From an uncultured Blautia sp. (GTDB lineage: Bacteria > Bacillota > Clostridia > Lachnospirales > Lachnospiraceae), in NCBI GenBank assembly GCA_934394545.1, contig CAKRRG010000062.1, positions 1-16,408 of the forward strand: DNA of 16,408 bases, in the 5' to 3' direction. The number at the start of each line of letters is the position of its first letter. Within the stretch, counting starts at the first letter, position 1. Made by a program: the position numbers and the translations under genes. The notes beneath the pieces are model-generated. The model made no database searches. It saw only the letters and a list, made by a program, of their open reading frames with translations, and was not told the DNA's origin. This document shows, in pieces, positions 1 through 9,197 of this stretch.

Positions 1-46
1 TCTCCCCATTCCAGAAACGCTCATACAGAGCTTCATCTGTACTCAT
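1..46 (-). CDS. Start of a probable sigma-70/ECF-type sigma factor gene (partial, runs off left edge)
   Basis: On the minus strand an ATG at 46-44 is preceded 8 nt upstream by GGAG (within CAGGAG, 55-60). It opens a frame reading MSTDEALYERFWNGE before the window ends. The short acidic start followed by LYERFWNG resembles the N-terminal region 2 start of small extracytoplasmic-function sigma factors. Only 15 residues are visible, so the family is a guess from resemblance, while the reading frame itself is well supported by the ribosome binding site. The other ATG at 54-52 hits a stop after three codons. The gene lies 69 nt downstream of the repeat/glycosidase gene with no terminator seen between them, so co-transcription is possible. 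Confidence 0.45.
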   Translation of the reverse strand, partial: MSTDEALYERFWNGE

Positions 47-115
47 ATATGCATCTCCTGCCGTTTTACAAAACGTTTTTGCTACAAGCTTTACCAGAAA
101 TTTGAAAAGTTTCTT

Positions 116-1399
116 TTATTTCGTAAAATACAGGAAATCCCCGCAGGGTCTTTCATAATTATTGATCAGCTTATTCATGACCTGACCATTATAGTACAAT
201 GTGACAGAACCGCCGCCATCCAGGTTGTAAGCATACTCACAGCCATATCCGGTAAAGATATTTACCAGATCCCAATGATTCAGACCCGAATAGCTGCCTG
301 TATCCGTAACCAGAAGGACGTAAGTTCCTGGCTTTACCATGCCCACAGCCGTTCTTGGATAATACTTGGCAGTCTCTGCCCATGCCGGCTGAGCCTGTCC
401 ATCCTTAATCAGAACCGGTCCGAAATTATAGGTATCCTTCACTCCCTCTTCCAGCAGTTCCTCGCCCTTAAGCCCCTGCTCAGGCGTATAAATAGTGCCA
501 TCGTATTTCACAGCCATCACACTGTAGCTGGTCTCATAATTCCCGTAAATCACACCATTCTTAATACACATTCCCAAAGGAGATGGGCGTCCTGTCTGAT
601 AGCTGAAAGCACTTCCATTTACACCGATGATCCCACCATTTCCGGAAACTGCTCCGGAGGTAGTCTGTCTGGCTCCTCCATAGGTTCCATAGGACAAGGC
701 AGATCTCAATTGGCTGGAATTTCGGATTTTGATCACAGCCACCCAATATGGCACATTATGTGTGGATTTTCTCCGTAGATCAATCTTCAGGGTACTGCTG
801 GAATATGTATAACGATTATCATTTACCTTCACATCCGGTCTGGTCTGTCTGGTTCTTTGCCCTGAATCGTTCACATAATATTTCCCCACCCAGGTATTTT
901 TCGCCAGAGCACCGGTTGTCTTGTCAAAATAATAACGATAGTTTCCAATTTTTACCCATCCCGTAGCCATTCTGGAATTCGCCAGGAAATAGTATCTCTT
1001 ACCTTGATAATTCAGCCATCTGTTGGCAATTGCCACACCGGATTTATTAAAATAATAAGAATACTTGGTTCCCTTTGCCCAACGCTTCCGGAACATCACA
1101 CCGTTCTTTCTGTTGTAGTAATACAGCTTGCCATCAGACTTCAGCCAGCCAGTATAACGCTTGCCGTCCTTTGTGCTGTAATAACGAACTCCTCTGTAAT
1201 TAATTTTTCCGCAAAGAAGTTTTCCCTTTGAATTATAAAAATAATAATCCTTTCCCTTCTTTACCCAGCCATGCTTCTTGGACGTCGTACTGACAGTCGT
1301 ATTGTATGACTTCACATAAGAAGCCGCCACAACAGATGTGGAGCACACCGCACACAATAAAAATAAAAAGCAAAGAATTCCCAGGCCTCTTTTTTTCAA
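116..1399 (-). CDS. Secreted cell-wall-binding-repeat protein with C-terminal phosphodiester glycosidase (NAGPA-like) domain
   Basis: This 427-residue protein has an N-terminal signal peptide (MKKRGLGILCFLFLLCAVCS, cleavage probably after VVA near residue 26). Residues about 43-185 hold six to seven aromatic-rich repeats of roughly 20 residues (GWVKKGKDYYFYN, GWLKSDGKLYYYN, GWVKIGNYRYYFD), the pattern of choline/glucan-binding cell-wall repeats. Residues about 215-427 resemble the phosphodiester glycosidase family (NAGPA, formerly DUF2233): GVNGSAF at 259-265, FGPVLI at 326-331, RTAVGM at 349-354 and the hallmark LDGGGS at 393-398. The inferred role is a surface-attached enzyme cleaving a sugar-phosphodiester or related glycan bond; the substrate is unknown. 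The start is a TTG at 1399-1397, chosen because GAGGGGG lies 6 nt upstream and the nearer TTG at 1404 meets a stop. It follows the terminator of the upstream gene and so should have its own promoter, though no clear one was found. Confidence 0.82.
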   Translation of the reverse strand: MKKRGLGILCFLFLLCAVCSTSVVAASYVKSYNTTVSTTSKKHGWVKKGKDYYFYNSKGKLLCGKINYRGVRYYSTKDGKRYTGWLKSDGKLYYYNRKNGVMFRKRWAKGTKYSYYFNKSGVAIANRWLNYQGKRYYFLANSRMATGWVKIGNYRYYFDKTTGALAKNTWVGKYYVNDSGQRTRQTRPDVKVNDNRYTYSSSTLKIDLRRKSTHNVPYWVAVIKIRNSSQLRSALSYGTYGGARQTTSGAVSGNGGIIGVNGSAFSYQTGRPSPLGMCIKNGVIYGNYETSYSVMAVKYDGTIYTPEQGLKGEELLEEGVKDTYNFGPVLIKDGQAQPAWAETAKYYPRTAVGMVKPGTYVLLVTDTGSYSGLNHWDLVNIFTGYGCEYAYNLDGGGSVTLYYNGQVMNKLINNYERPCGDFLYFTK

Positions 1400-1460
1400 A
1401 TCAATTCCCCCTCTTAAAGCTCACATACAATAGAGCATTCCACTGAATCCCTATTACATC

Positions 1461-1496
1461 AAAAAACGGGACAGACAAATTACTTCGTCTGTCCCG
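1461..1496 (-). terminator. Intrinsic terminator of the acidic secreted protein gene
   Basis: Arms 1467-1476 (CGGGACAGAC) and 1487-1496 (GTCTGTCCCG) form a perfect 10-bp GC-rich stem with a 10-nt loop. Read on the minus strand it is followed by six T residues (complement of 1461-1466). It lies just past the stop codon at 1550 and separates that gene from the next one downstream. Confidence 0.88.
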
Positions 1497-1549
1497 CAGT
1501 ATATTTGCCCCACTATACGTTCTTATTCAGGCAATCAACCCCAACATCA

Positions 1550-3199
1550 TTATGCAGCAGGTGTCTCACTGTCATCCAGTGTATCACCAGCCATGTCTGT
1601 CTCTTCCTCAAACTCAGCTGCATTATCCTCCAGCAGCTCCGGTTCCTCAGAAGCAAGCAGATTCTCCAGCCATCCTTCAGGCATTCCGGCACTGGTCAGG
1701 TTCTCTGTAAGGGCATCCAAGTTCATAGAAGCTGTATATGCCTCAACTGCAGCATCATCGCTGAAATCATAGACATCTGTCAGAGAAGCGGTATCAAGAG
1801 CTTCCAATGTCTCGCCATCATTACCACCTGTCAGGGAAATGGAACCAAGAGTTGCACCGCTTGATACAAGAGCAAGATTCCAGTCAACATGATCCTTATC
1901 TGCACCGTCAGCAGTAAAGATCAGCTGCATTCCGCCAAATGGATCGTAGGAGCTGCCATCCTCAGACTCTACAGGTGCTCCGGAAATAGTATAAGTACCT
2001 TTCCAGATTCCATCCTCAACAGCCTGGGTATCGTAGCCTTCCACATCAATAATTACAGAATCAGCGCCTCCAACGGATAATGTATAGCTGCCGTTTAACA
2101 GAGTTCCGTCAAGCACTCCGCTTCCTTCGATGGCAAAGGCTTCCTCACCGGAACCAAACTGAAGAGAAAAGCCCTCATTATCTCCGTCTGTTGTGCAAAG
2201 ATATCCAAACAGCTCTTCTTCCTCGCCCTCGTCATTCAAAGAGAACTGACGGCCAACAACCTCTCCTTCACTGTCAACCCATGCCTTTAACACAAATCCG
2301 GATTCATCTGTCTCATCAACTTCTGTATCCATTTCTTTCTCCATATCCTCAATTGCACCCAGGAATGTCTCATAGGTGTAATCCGGGTTATTCATTGCAG
2401 CTGTCCAGGTCTCAATCATTCCCTTCAGCTCTTCATCTGTCTTCGCTGTGTCCAAAATCTGCTGGAACATGGAAACAGCCTCAACCTGTGTTACATGCCC
2501 CTCCAGAACAGTCAGTTCCTGACTTACATCACCGGCAACAGCTTCCTGTGTGCCTGGATTCTCAGCATCTGCAACATTATCAAAAATAATATCACTGTAT
2601 CTTGTAAGAACACTGGTGAATACATCTGCCTCTGGCAGGTTCTCCAGAGTGGAGAAATAACTGTTCATGGCATCTGCCAGATCCATACTTGTGCTGAATG
2701 AAGAATCAAGTTCCTCATCTGCCTCTTCCACTGCTTCCTGAGTCATCTGCTCCATATTCATCTTGATATAACCTTCGTTCAGCTCCGGAATTCTCATATA
2801 AATTTCGGAATTCTCAGTATCAAAATAATATTCAACTGTACAGATCTTTGTACCATTTACATTCACATCCATAGTCTCTGTCATGTTCTTATCTGTCAAG
2901 CCAACATTCGCATTAATGGAAGCATCAGACAGCCATGAAATATCCATAGAAGACAGCATTCCAAGGATTGCTTTACCGCCATCATCCAGACTTACCTTCA
3001 TCTCTGCATTGCCCTTAACCTCTTCTGCATTCATCTGGGAAAGGCTCTCTGCATAATCAGCACCGATTGCTTCGATCATCTTGGCAAATGCAGCTTTCTC
3101 TGTTTCCTTATAAGAATCTGCTGCCCACGCTGTAGAAGGCATCGCACTGATTCCCATAAAAGATGCTAATAAAATCGCTGTAATTCTTTTCCTACTCAT
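1550..3199 (-). CDS. Acidic secreted protein of unknown function
   Basis: This 549-residue protein is not recognised. It starts with a clear signal peptide (MSRKRITAILLASFMGISAM, cleavage probably at AWA-AD, residues 24-28), and the rest is hydrophilic with no membrane segment, lipobox or LPXTG anchor. It is strongly acidic, especially the last 40 residues, which are mostly E/D with A, L and T. Residues about 60-150 (MKVSLDDGG, VGLTDKN, KICTVEYYFD, IYMRIPELNEGYIKM) alternate like short beta strands, similar in style to LolA/LppX-fold lipoproteins, but that is an impression only. A second strand-rich stretch lies around residues 310-450. AGGAGG at 3205-3210 sits 5 nt before the ATG. A sigma-A promoter upstream and a terminator downstream make it monocistronic. 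Confidence 0.85.
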   Translation of the reverse strand: MSRKRITAILLASFMGISAMPSTAWAADSYKETEKAAFAKMIEAIGADYAESLSQMNAEEVKGNAEMKVSLDDGGKAILGMLSSMDISWLSDASINANVGLTDKNMTETMDVNVNGTKICTVEYYFDTENSEIYMRIPELNEGYIKMNMEQMTQEAVEEADEELDSSFSTSMDLADAMNSYFSTLENLPEADVFTSVLTRYSDIIFDNVADAENPGTQEAVAGDVSQELTVLEGHVTQVEAVSMFQQILDTAKTDEELKGMIETWTAAMNNPDYTYETFLGAIEDMEKEMDTEVDETDESGFVLKAWVDSEGEVVGRQFSLNDEGEEEELFGYLCTTDGDNEGFSLQFGSGEEAFAIEGSGVLDGTLLNGSYTLSVGGADSVIIDVEGYDTQAVEDGIWKGTYTISGAPVESEDGSSYDPFGGMQLIFTADGADKDHVDWNLALVSSGATLGSISLTGGNDGETLEALDTASLTDVYDFSDDAAVEAYTASMNLDALTENLTSAGMPEGWLENLLASEEPELLEDNAAEFEEETDMAGDTLDDSETPAA

Positions 3200-3253
3200 A
3201 ATGTCCTCCTTTGGAATGTTCTGAAAAAGTTTTTCGACCGAAAAGTTAATATC

Positions 3254-3282
3254 AGAATATCATTTGCTCAACTTCTTGTCAA
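3254..3282 (-). promoter_or_regulatory. Sigma-A promoter for the acidic secreted protein gene
   Basis: On the minus strand a perfect -35 TTGACA (3282-3277) is separated by 17 nt from a -10 TATTCT (3259-3254). It lies about 55 nt upstream of the start codon, just beyond the end of the DHHW gene. Confidence 0.7.
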
Positions 3283-3308
3283 TATTGTATGTTATATTCT
3301 GACGATTC

Positions 3309-3334
3309 TCTCAATATCAAGAAATCTCAATATC
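3309..3334. repeat. Two direct copies of TCTCAATATC, 16-nt period
   Basis: TCTCAATATC occurs at 3309-3318 and again at 3325-3334, upstream of the promoter of the acidic secreted protein gene and just past the stop of the DHHW gene. It could be a pair of regulator sites or simply low-complexity AT-rich sequence. No terminator-like stem was found here for the DHHW gene. Confidence 0.35.
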
Positions 3335-3350
3335 TTCTTTATTATATCAT

Positions 3351-4484
3351 TTATTTTTCAACTTCCTGTATAATGTAACTATCCAGATTCTCCATGTACC
3401 TCTGATCACGCTCCACTGTGATCAGCACCACATCATCTGGTTCATATTTTTCCAAAAGCTCCGGGGTAAAATCGTCGATTCTTACAAATACCGCTTTCTT
3501 ATATCGGTAAGGCATATATTTCTCCAGGCGCAGCCGGAAGGAATCTCCAATTACCATCAATGTCTTCTCATTCTCAGAATTAGATTTAAAAACCTTCAGA
3601 ATTTCCTCGCCGCCCTCGCTGATTTCCTTTTTTACCTTATATCGCACACCTACATGGAAGTAGTCCAATCCATACTCCCGGTCATCATCCAGCTCCTTAT
3701 AACGTCCGATCATTCTGGAAAGGTCTCCGCGGCAAGGCTTTGTTCCGATCAATACCTGGATTGCTTCTATGGGCAGACATTCTCCTGTCAAATCCTTTAC
3801 AATTTTTTCATTCGTAATATAACCACCCAGATTGTTCATATGAGTATCGTATTTTCGAAATAATTGATATTTTTCTGAATATCGTTCCAGATAGTCTGCC
3901 AGAAAATCAAATGCCACATCAGAATTTTCATTCATGTACCGGGCGAAGGTTTCCATTCTGGAATCCCCCACGCCAATTACCTTCGGCTTATCCGGCATAA
4001 ATTCCGGGTAAAGAGTCTCCTTGCTGGGGGCCACATAATAATGAAACTTATCCACACCCTTTTTCAGAAACCAGTCTCTTACCCGTTCTATTTTTTCTGC
4101 GATCTCGGCACTTTTCTCCAGTGTATATACATTGGTTTTCTGGTAATCCGCCATGGCATCTTCTCCCTTCTTTGCAGGCAGGTAAAAAAGCCAGTTTTCC
4201 TTACCAATTACCACATCCCCGATTTTCGTATTCCGGAAGATTCTGGTATCAACAAAATTGCTGAATTTTACCAGGTCATTTTTGAAGGGAACATGATCCT
4301 TATAATAGGCCTCAAACTGTTCCGGAAATTCTGCAAGAGAGGTCAGGTCTACCTCCGGGAAATTTGCCAGTTCTCTGTTTTCATTATTTTCTTTGTCAAA
4401 ATGATTGGAAAAAGCCGCCCATACTGTACCGGGCAAAATCAGGCTTCCTACAAATAATCCTATCAGTATTTTCTGTTTTTTCAT
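3351..4484 (-). CDS. DHHW family / AlgX-AlgJ-like SGNH protein, MBOAT partner
   Basis: This 377-residue protein has an N-terminal signal or signal-anchor segment (residues 4-23) and an extracellular remainder. Family signatures are ENRELANFP (35-43) and YYKDHVPFKN (60-69), typical of DHHW proteins, plus an SGNH-like catalytic set: DTH at 213-215 and GDSF at 313-316, matching the D-x-H and GDS blocks of AlgJ/AlgX acetyltransferases. The Ser and Asp/His residues therefore look intact, although the usual W of DTHWN is M here. AlgX-type proteins take the acetyl group exported by an MBOAT partner and place it on a surface polysaccharide. The gene follows the MBOAT gene by 10 nt, so the two are translated from one mRNA and probably act together. 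The ribosome binding site is a modest AGGA. Confidence 0.85.
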   Translation of the reverse strand: MKKQKILIGLFVGSLILPGTVWAAFSNHFDKENNENRELANFPEVDLTSLAEFPEQFEAYYKDHVPFKNDLVKFSNFVDTRIFRNTKIGDVVIGKENWLFYLPAKKGEDAMADYQKTNVYTLEKSAEIAEKIERVRDWFLKKGVDKFHYYVAPSKETLYPEFMPDKPKVIGVGDSRMETFARYMNENSDVAFDFLADYLERYSEKYQLFRKYDTHMNNLGGYITNEKIVKDLTGECLPIEAIQVLIGTKPCRGDLSRMIGRYKELDDDREYGLDYFHVGVRYKVKKEISEGGEEILKVFKSNSENEKTLMVIGDSFRLRLEKYMPYRYKKAVFVRIDDFTPELLEKYEPDDVVLITVERDQRYMENLDSYIIQEVEK

Positions 4485-4494
4485 ATTATTCCTG

Positions 4495-5850
4495 TTAAAA
4501 TCTGAAATATATAAAAGGATTGTAACTATTATTTACAAGCGCCGCCACACAAAGCCAGAAAATCACCATACTGGCAACCAGCCTTGGAATCGTTACTACG
4601 CCATTCTCCGGAATCTTTCCTGCGAAATGCACTCTGGCTTTTCCATACAGCTTCTGCACTCCTCCGGCAAATACTGCTCCTGCAATAATCAGGAAAATCA
4701 TCTTACTGTCAAGGTATGTCCAGATAAGGATAGTTCCACCGTGGGATACAAACATATTTCTCACATAGGTAAAAAACAGAGACAGATCTTCTGCACGGAA
4801 CAGGATCCAGCCGAAGAAAACCACGGTCATTCCGTATGTCCAGCCAACAATTCCCGGCAGCTTCTCCAGCTTTTTCCCAAGCCATACCCTTTCCAGGATA
4901 AGAAATAGTCCATGGTAAAGCCCCCACAAAATAAATGCCATTCCTGCCCCATGCCACATTCCTGTAAGGAAAAAAACAATCAGCAGATTTCGATAAGTGC
5001 AGACAGTTCCCTTCCGATTTCCTCCAAGAGGAATGTACACATAATTGCGAAACCAGGAGGATAAAGAAATGTGCCATCTGCGCCAGAATTCCTGCACGGA
5101 ATGGGAGGTATAAGGATAATTAAAGTTCTCCTGAAATTCAAATCCAAACATTTTTCCCAAGCCAATAGCCATATCGGAGTATCCAGAGAAATCATAATAA
5201 ATCTGCAGCATATATAAGACCGCCCCAAGCCACAGCGCTTTTCTGGTCACCGCATAAGGACCATATTTAAAAATTTCATCCACCACCTGGGCAAAAGCAT
5301 TTGCCAACAGAACCTTTTTCCCAAGTCCCCAGCAAAAGCGCATTACACCGGCGGCAAATTTCTCAATGGTTTCCTTACGCCCGGTAATCTGAGCTGCAAT
5401 GTCCCGGTACTTTACAATAGGTCCTGCGATCAACTGAGGAAAAAAAGAAATATATAAAAGCATATTCCAGAAATTGTGCTGTGCCTGTACCTCATCACGG
5501 TATACATCAATCACATAGGACAATGCCTGAAAGGTATAAAAAGAAATCCCAATAGGCAGTGCTACAATGTTTAAATATTTGAAATATCCCAGAAGCAGCA
5601 GATTGATCACAAGTGTAAGAACCAGGATCTGTCTTTTCCTCTCCGGATTCTTCTCTATCAGGATTCCTCCGGCAAAATTCACTGCCACAGAAAACAGCAT
5701 AAGAAATATATAAACCGGTTCTCCCCATGCATAAAAAAGAAGGCTGAAAAATACCAGGATCCCATTGCGGATATTCTTTGGACTTATATAATAGACCGCC
5801 AGCACAAGAGGCAAAAAAATCCAGAGGAAGAGCATTGAACTGAAAACCAT
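4495..5850 (-). CDS. MBOAT family O-acyltransferase (AlgI/DltB-like)
   Basis: This 451-residue polytopic membrane protein carries AlgI-branch features: FFPQLIAGPIVKY (136-148), the block from SVQEFWRRWH (251-260) to YIPLGGNRKG (272-281), and the active-site region GMWHGAG with His300. Many hydrophobic segments span the length, and the size is at the short end of the AlgI family (450-520 residues). Its role is to transfer acyl groups, commonly acetyl, across the membrane to an extracytoplasmic acceptor; the acceptor polysaccharide cannot be told from the sequence. It is the first gene of a two-gene operon with the DHHW protein. AAAGGAG (5857-5863) lies 6 nt before the ATG. No glycosyltransferase or dlt genes are adjacent, so the pair may serve a polymer made elsewhere. 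Confidence 0.92.
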   Translation of the reverse strand: MVFSSMLFLWIFLPLVLAVYYISPKNIRNGILVFFSLLFYAWGEPVYIFLMLFSVAVNFAGGILIEKNPERKRQILVLTLVINLLLLGYFKYLNIVALPIGISFYTFQALSYVIDVYRDEVQAQHNFWNMLLYISFFPQLIAGPIVKYRDIAAQITGRKETIEKFAAGVMRFCWGLGKKVLLANAFAQVVDEIFKYGPYAVTRKALWLGAVLYMLQIYYDFSGYSDMAIGLGKMFGFEFQENFNYPYTSHSVQEFWRRWHISLSSWFRNYVYIPLGGNRKGTVCTYRNLLIVFFLTGMWHGAGMAFILWGLYHGLFLILERVWLGKKLEKLPGIVGWTYGMTVVFFGWILFRAEDLSLFFTYVRNMFVSHGGTILIWTYLDSKMIFLIIAGAVFAGGVQKLYGKARVHFAGKIPENGVVTIPRLVASMVIFWLCVAALVNNSYNPFIYFRF

Positions 5851-5921
5851 GTGCGTCTCCTTTATTGTTTACTCGCCATGCACAGTGTATCTATGATACA
5901 AATAAGTTGGCTCTGACGCCC

Positions 5922-5930
5922 ATTATAACA
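5922..5930 (-). promoter_or_regulatory. Extended -10 promoter for the MBOAT-DHHW operon
   Basis: The minus strand reads TGTTATAAT, a consensus -10 (5927-5922) with the upstream TG of extended -10 promoters. No good -35 is seen 17 nt further up, where the araB terminator lies. The expected leader contains a small hairpin (TGTATC/GATACA). Position, about 72 nt before the start codon, fits. Confidence 0.5.
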
Positions 5931-5931
5931 C

Positions 5932-5989
5932 AAAAAACCTTCCCCATACCAGCACCCTGTGAAATTTCACATTCTGATATGCGGAAGGT
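5932..5989 (-). terminator. Large intrinsic terminator after araB
   Basis: On the minus strand ACCTTCC (5989-5983) and the following bases pair with CTGGTATG...GGAAGGT (ending at 5937), forming a long stem with one mismatch and a G-U pair, followed by six T residues (complement of 5932-5937). The loop contains a perfect 12-bp palindrome GTGAAATTTCAC (5959-5970), so the structure is branched or elongated. It ends the arabinose operon 14 nt past the araB stop. Confidence 0.82.
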
Positions 5990-6003
5990 CTCTTCTTATT
6001 CTC

Positions 6004-7608
6004 TTACCAGATTTTCGAATCTACAGCTGCACGCTCAATTGACAGTCCCTTCATATATCTTTCCATAAACATATTGAAGCCCTCAACACCTTCCGGATCC
6101 GGGTTCAGAGTACTTCCCTGGTTTCCTGCGAATACCTTTGTATCCAGAAAATCTTCCAAAGTTTCATTTTTCTCTTTATTTACAAGATAAGAAGCCAATA
6201 CTGCAATTCCCCATGCACCGCCCTCACCGGCAGTCTCCATAACGGAAACCGGTGCATTTACAGCGTCAGCAAGAATCTGCTGTCCCACACCTTTTGTCTT
6301 AAACAGTCCGCCATGTCCAAGCAGACGGTCAACCTTCACATTCTCTTTTTTGAACAGAATATCAAGCCCCACTCTCATTGCACCCAGACAGGTGTAAAGA
6401 TTGGTCCGCATAAAGTTTGCAAGATTAAATTTACTCTCTGGAGAACGGACAAACAACGGTCTTCCTTCCGTAAATCCAGTCATATGCTCGCCTGAGAAAT
6501 AACAATAAGAAAGTAATCCGCCACAGTCCACGTCACCTTCCATTGCTTTATTATACAAAGTTCCAAAAAGCTTATTCATGTCAGCTTCTATTCCCATTGC
6601 CTCTGTAAACTCATGGAAAATATTTACCCATGCATTCAGATCTGAAGTACAGTTATTGGAATGGGCCATTGCAACCGGATGTCCGGATGGAGTCGCAACC
6701 ATATCAATCTCGGAATACGGTGCAGATAATTCCTTCTCCAGAACAATGGATGCAAATACAGAAGTACCTGCCGAAACATTTCCGGTACGCTTTGCAACAC
6801 TGTTGGTCGCTACCATTCCGGTACCTGCATCCCCCTCCGGCGGACACATTGGAATTCCGGCTTTCAGCTTACCGGTTACATCAAGAAGCCTTGCACCCTC
6901 TTCTGTCAGGCAGCCTGCATCCTGTCCTGCAACAAGACATTTTGGCAGGATATCCCGAAGCTTCCATGGGAATCCATAAGAAGCAACCAGCCCATCAAAC
7001 TGCTGAACCATTTTCTCGTTGTAATCCTTTGTGGTACTGTCTACCGGGAACATTCCGGCAACATCACCGATTCCAAGGACTCTCTGTCCGGTCAGCTTCC
7101 AATGTACATAGGCCTCCAGGGTTGCAATGTAATCAATATCCTTTACATGTGGCTCACCCTTCAAAATTGCCTGGTAAAGATGTGCAATACTCCATCTCTG
7201 TGGGATATTATACTGAAAAAGCGCAGACAGCTTTCTGCTTGCCTCTCCTGTAATATTATTTCTCCAGGTTCGAAATGGAACCAAAAGCTTTCCAGCTTTG
7301 TCAAATGGCATATAGCCGTGCATCATGGCACTGATTCCAATGGCTCCAACACTTGTAAGCTCTACGCCATATTTTTCCTCTACATCCTTTACCATCTGCT
7401 GATAGCAGTCCTGAATACCGGACCAGATATCTTCAAGGCTGTATGTCCATACACCATTCTCATAACGGTTCTCCCACTCATGTCCACCGGATGCGATAGG
7501 TGCGTTATTTCCATCTACCAGAACTGCCTTAATCCTTGTGGAACCAAACTCAATTCCAAGTGCAGTCTTATTGTCCAGAATTGCCTTTTTTGCTTCTGCT
7601 GCTCCCAT
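6004..7608 (-). CDS. araB: FGGY-family carbohydrate kinase, probable L-ribulokinase
   Basis: The 534-residue protein is an ATP-dependent sugar kinase of the FGGY family. It has the N-terminal phosphate-binding strand [18 protein letters not shown] (16-33), a catalytic-Asp region PEGDAGTGM (257-265, Asp260), [13 protein letters not shown] (275-287) and the C-terminal nucleotide motifs GHGGLFKT (431-438) and [12 protein letters not shown] (461-472). The specific call L-ribulokinase (L-ribulose to L-ribulose 5-phosphate) comes from its place directly after L-arabinose isomerase; sequence alone would also allow xylulokinase or another pentulose kinase. The start is the ATG at 7608, with GGAGG (7618-7622) 9 nt upstream. 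An ATG 27 codons further up lacks a ribosome binding site and gives an atypical extension. The gap to araA is 89 nt and contains a hairpin. Confidence 0.85.
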   Translation of the reverse strand: MGAAEAKKAILDNKTALGIEFGSTRIKAVLVDGNNAPIASGGHEWENRYENGVWTYSLEDIWSGIQDCYQQMVKDVEEKYGVELTSVGAIGISAMMHGYMPFDKAGKLLVPFRTWRNNITGEASRKLSALFQYNIPQRWSIAHLYQAILKGEPHVKDIDYIATLEAYVHWKLTGQRVLGIGDVAGMFPVDSTTKDYNEKMVQQFDGLVASYGFPWKLRDILPKCLVAGQDAGCLTEEGARLLDVTGKLKAGIPMCPPEGDAGTGMVATNSVAKRTGNVSAGTSVFASIVLEKELSAPYSEIDMVATPSGHPVAMAHSNNCTSDLNAWVNIFHEFTEAMGIEADMNKLFGTLYNKAMEGDVDCGGLLSYCYFSGEHMTGFTEGRPLFVRSPESKFNLANFMRTNLYTCLGAMRVGLDILFKKENVKVDRLLGHGGLFKTKGVGQQILADAVNAPVSVMETAGEGGAWGIAVLASYLVNKEKNETLEDFLDTKVFAGNQGSTLNPDPEGVEGFNMFMERYMKGLSIERAAVDSKIW

Positions 7609-7648
7609 GTGTAAAATCCTCCCGTTTTTCTTTTTTATAAAATGCCGC

Positions 7649-7681
7649 AAATACGCGGTCGGCCCAGCCTCCCACGTATTT
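7649..7681 (-). other. Hairpin between araA and araB
   Basis: AAATACG (7649-7655) pairs with CGTATTT (7675-7681), with a GC-rich interior that includes GGC/GCC. There is no U-tract, so it is not a terminator. It may tune mRNA stability or the ratio of isomerase to kinase. Confidence 0.5.
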
Positions 7682-7697
7682 ACAGACATCTGGATTT

Positions 7698-9197
7698 TTA
7701 TTTGCGGAATGAAACTTCATTCCAACGAAGCTCATTCTTAAAGCTACGGATTGTAGTATCTTTGTCAATGTATACAGCTTCAATTCCCATTGCTGCAGCC
7801 CAGTCACCCATCTGCTCTGCGGTAAGGTCATAGGTAAAGGCAGTGTGATGTGCGCCGCCTGCCAGAATCCAAGCCTCTGCACCGGTAGCCAAATCCGGCT
7901 GTGGTGTCCAGAATGCACTTCCTACAGGAAGCTTCGGCATAGGCTTCTCAACCTTCTTGCAATCTACATCATTGATGATCAGACGGAATCTGTCACCAAG
8001 GTCAACCAGTGAGGTTGCAATCCCAGGGCCTGTCTTGGATGTAAATACAAGTCTTGCAGGATCTTCTCTCTCTCCCATACTAAGCGGGCATACTTTAATA
8101 GCCTGCTTTCCGTCTGCTACAGATGGGCATACCTCAAGCATATGGGACTGCAGGATTCCCTCTTTTCCAGGAACAAGATTATATGTGTAATCCTCCATCA
8201 TAGAAGTTCCCCTGGCATCCTTCATGCCAGCTGTCATAATCTTCATCAGACGAACCATTGCAGCTGTCTTCCAGTCACCCTCTGCGCCAAATCCATAGCC
8301 CTTCTCCATAAGTCTCTGGATAGCCAGTCCCGGAAGCTGTTTCAGTGCTCCAAGATCACCAAAATGAGTTACAATTGCCTGATAGTTTTTTTCCTCCAGG
8401 AATCTCTCAAAACCGATCTCAATTCCTGCCTGTACTGCTACATGACGCTTAAATTCTTCCGGGTCTCTTCCTTCCAGAATAATATCATATTTATTATAGT
8501 ATTCTTCTACAAGAGCGTCAATATCTCCCTTGGAAACAGCATTTACATATTCTGCGATTTCATTTACCGGATAAGCATCCACTTCCCAGCCAAATTTAAT
8601 CTGAGCCTCTACCTTGTCACCTTCTGTAACAGCTACATTTCTCATGTTGTCTGCAACACGGCACACACGGATATGGCTGCTCTCCATAATACCAATAGCG
8701 GTTCTCATCCAGGATGCCAGACGCTCCTGGACTCTCTTATCAGCCCAATGCCCTACAATAACCTTGCGCTCAATTCCCATGCGGGTTACCATATGTCCAT
8801 ACTCACGGCCGCCATGTGCAGACTGGTTTTCATTCATGAAATCCATATCAATGGTGTCATAAGGAATTTCCTGATTGAATTGTGTATGTAAATGGCATAA
8901 CGGCTTTCTGTATTCCTTCAGACCAAGGATCCAGGATTTCGCCGGGGAAAAGGTATGCATCCAGGTAATAACACCAGCACACTCCTCGTCTGAGTTTGCC
9001 TCATTAAAGGTTTTACGTATCAGCTCGTTCGTGATCAGCGTTGGTTTCCATACGATCTCATACGGGAACATTCCGGACTTATTAAGTTCTTCCACGATTA
9101 TACGGGAATGCTCTGCTACCTTCCGAAGGCACTCGTCACCGTAAAGATCCTGTGAACCTGTGCAAAACCAAAATTTGTAATTTTTACCTGTTTTCAT
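7698..9197 (-). CDS. araA: L-arabinose isomerase
   Basis: This 499-residue enzyme matches AraA (about 500 residues in E. coli and Bacillus) along its whole length. It isomerises L-arabinose to L-ribulose in the cytoplasm using a divalent metal, usually Mn2+. The metal and catalytic residues are all in place: Glu306 (GFGAEGDW), Glu335 (SMMEDYTY), His352 ([10 protein letters not shown]) and His450 (GGAHHTAFT). Other family blocks are [10 protein letters not shown] (11-20) and [19 protein letters not shown] (104-122). AGGAGG-type ribosome binding site (9207-9211) lies 9 nt before the ATG. It follows araR by 122 nt and precedes the kinase by 89 nt on the same strand. No convincing separate promoter was found in the araR-araA gap, so it may be co-transcribed with araR. 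Confidence 0.97.
   Translation of the reverse strand: MKTGKNYKFWFCTGSQDLYGDECLRKVAEHSRIIVEELNKSGMFPYEIVWKPTLITNELIRKTFNEANSDEECAGVITWMHTFSPAKSWILGLKEYRKPLCHLHTQFNQEIPYDTIDMDFMNENQSAHGGREYGHMVTRMGIERKVIVGHWADKRVQERLASWMRTAIGIMESSHIRVCRVADNMRNVAVTEGDKVEAQIKFGWEVDAYPVNEIAEYVNAVSKGDIDALVEEYYNKYDIILEGRDPEEFKRHVAVQAGIEIGFERFLEEKNYQAIVTHFGDLGALKQLPGLAIQRLMEKGYGFGAEGDWKTAAMVRLMKIMTAGMKDARGTSMMEDYTYNLVPGKEGILQSHMLEVCPSVADGKQAIKVCPLSMGEREDPARLVFTSKTGPGIATSLVDLGDRFRLIINDVDCKKVEKPMPKLPVGSAFWTPQPDLATGAEAWILAGGAHHTAFTYDLTAEQMGDWAAAMGIEAVYIDKDTTIRSFKNELRWNEVSFRK

Noticed and set aside
55..90. ECF-type autoregulated promoter (GTAGC...CGGC) before the partial sigma-factor gene
   Set aside because: The transcript would start downstream of the ribosome binding site, so it could not serve the gene.
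275..778. Plus-strand ORFs within 275-1231 and similar antisense ORFs across the window
   Set aside because: They are antisense shadows of genes with signal peptides or catalytic motifs and have no ribosome binding sites or recognisable domains.
7609..7689. 27-residue N-terminal extension of the FGGY kinase
   Set aside because: There is no ribosome binding site for the upstream ATG; GGAGG precedes ATG 7608, and the extension overlaps the araA-araB hairpin.
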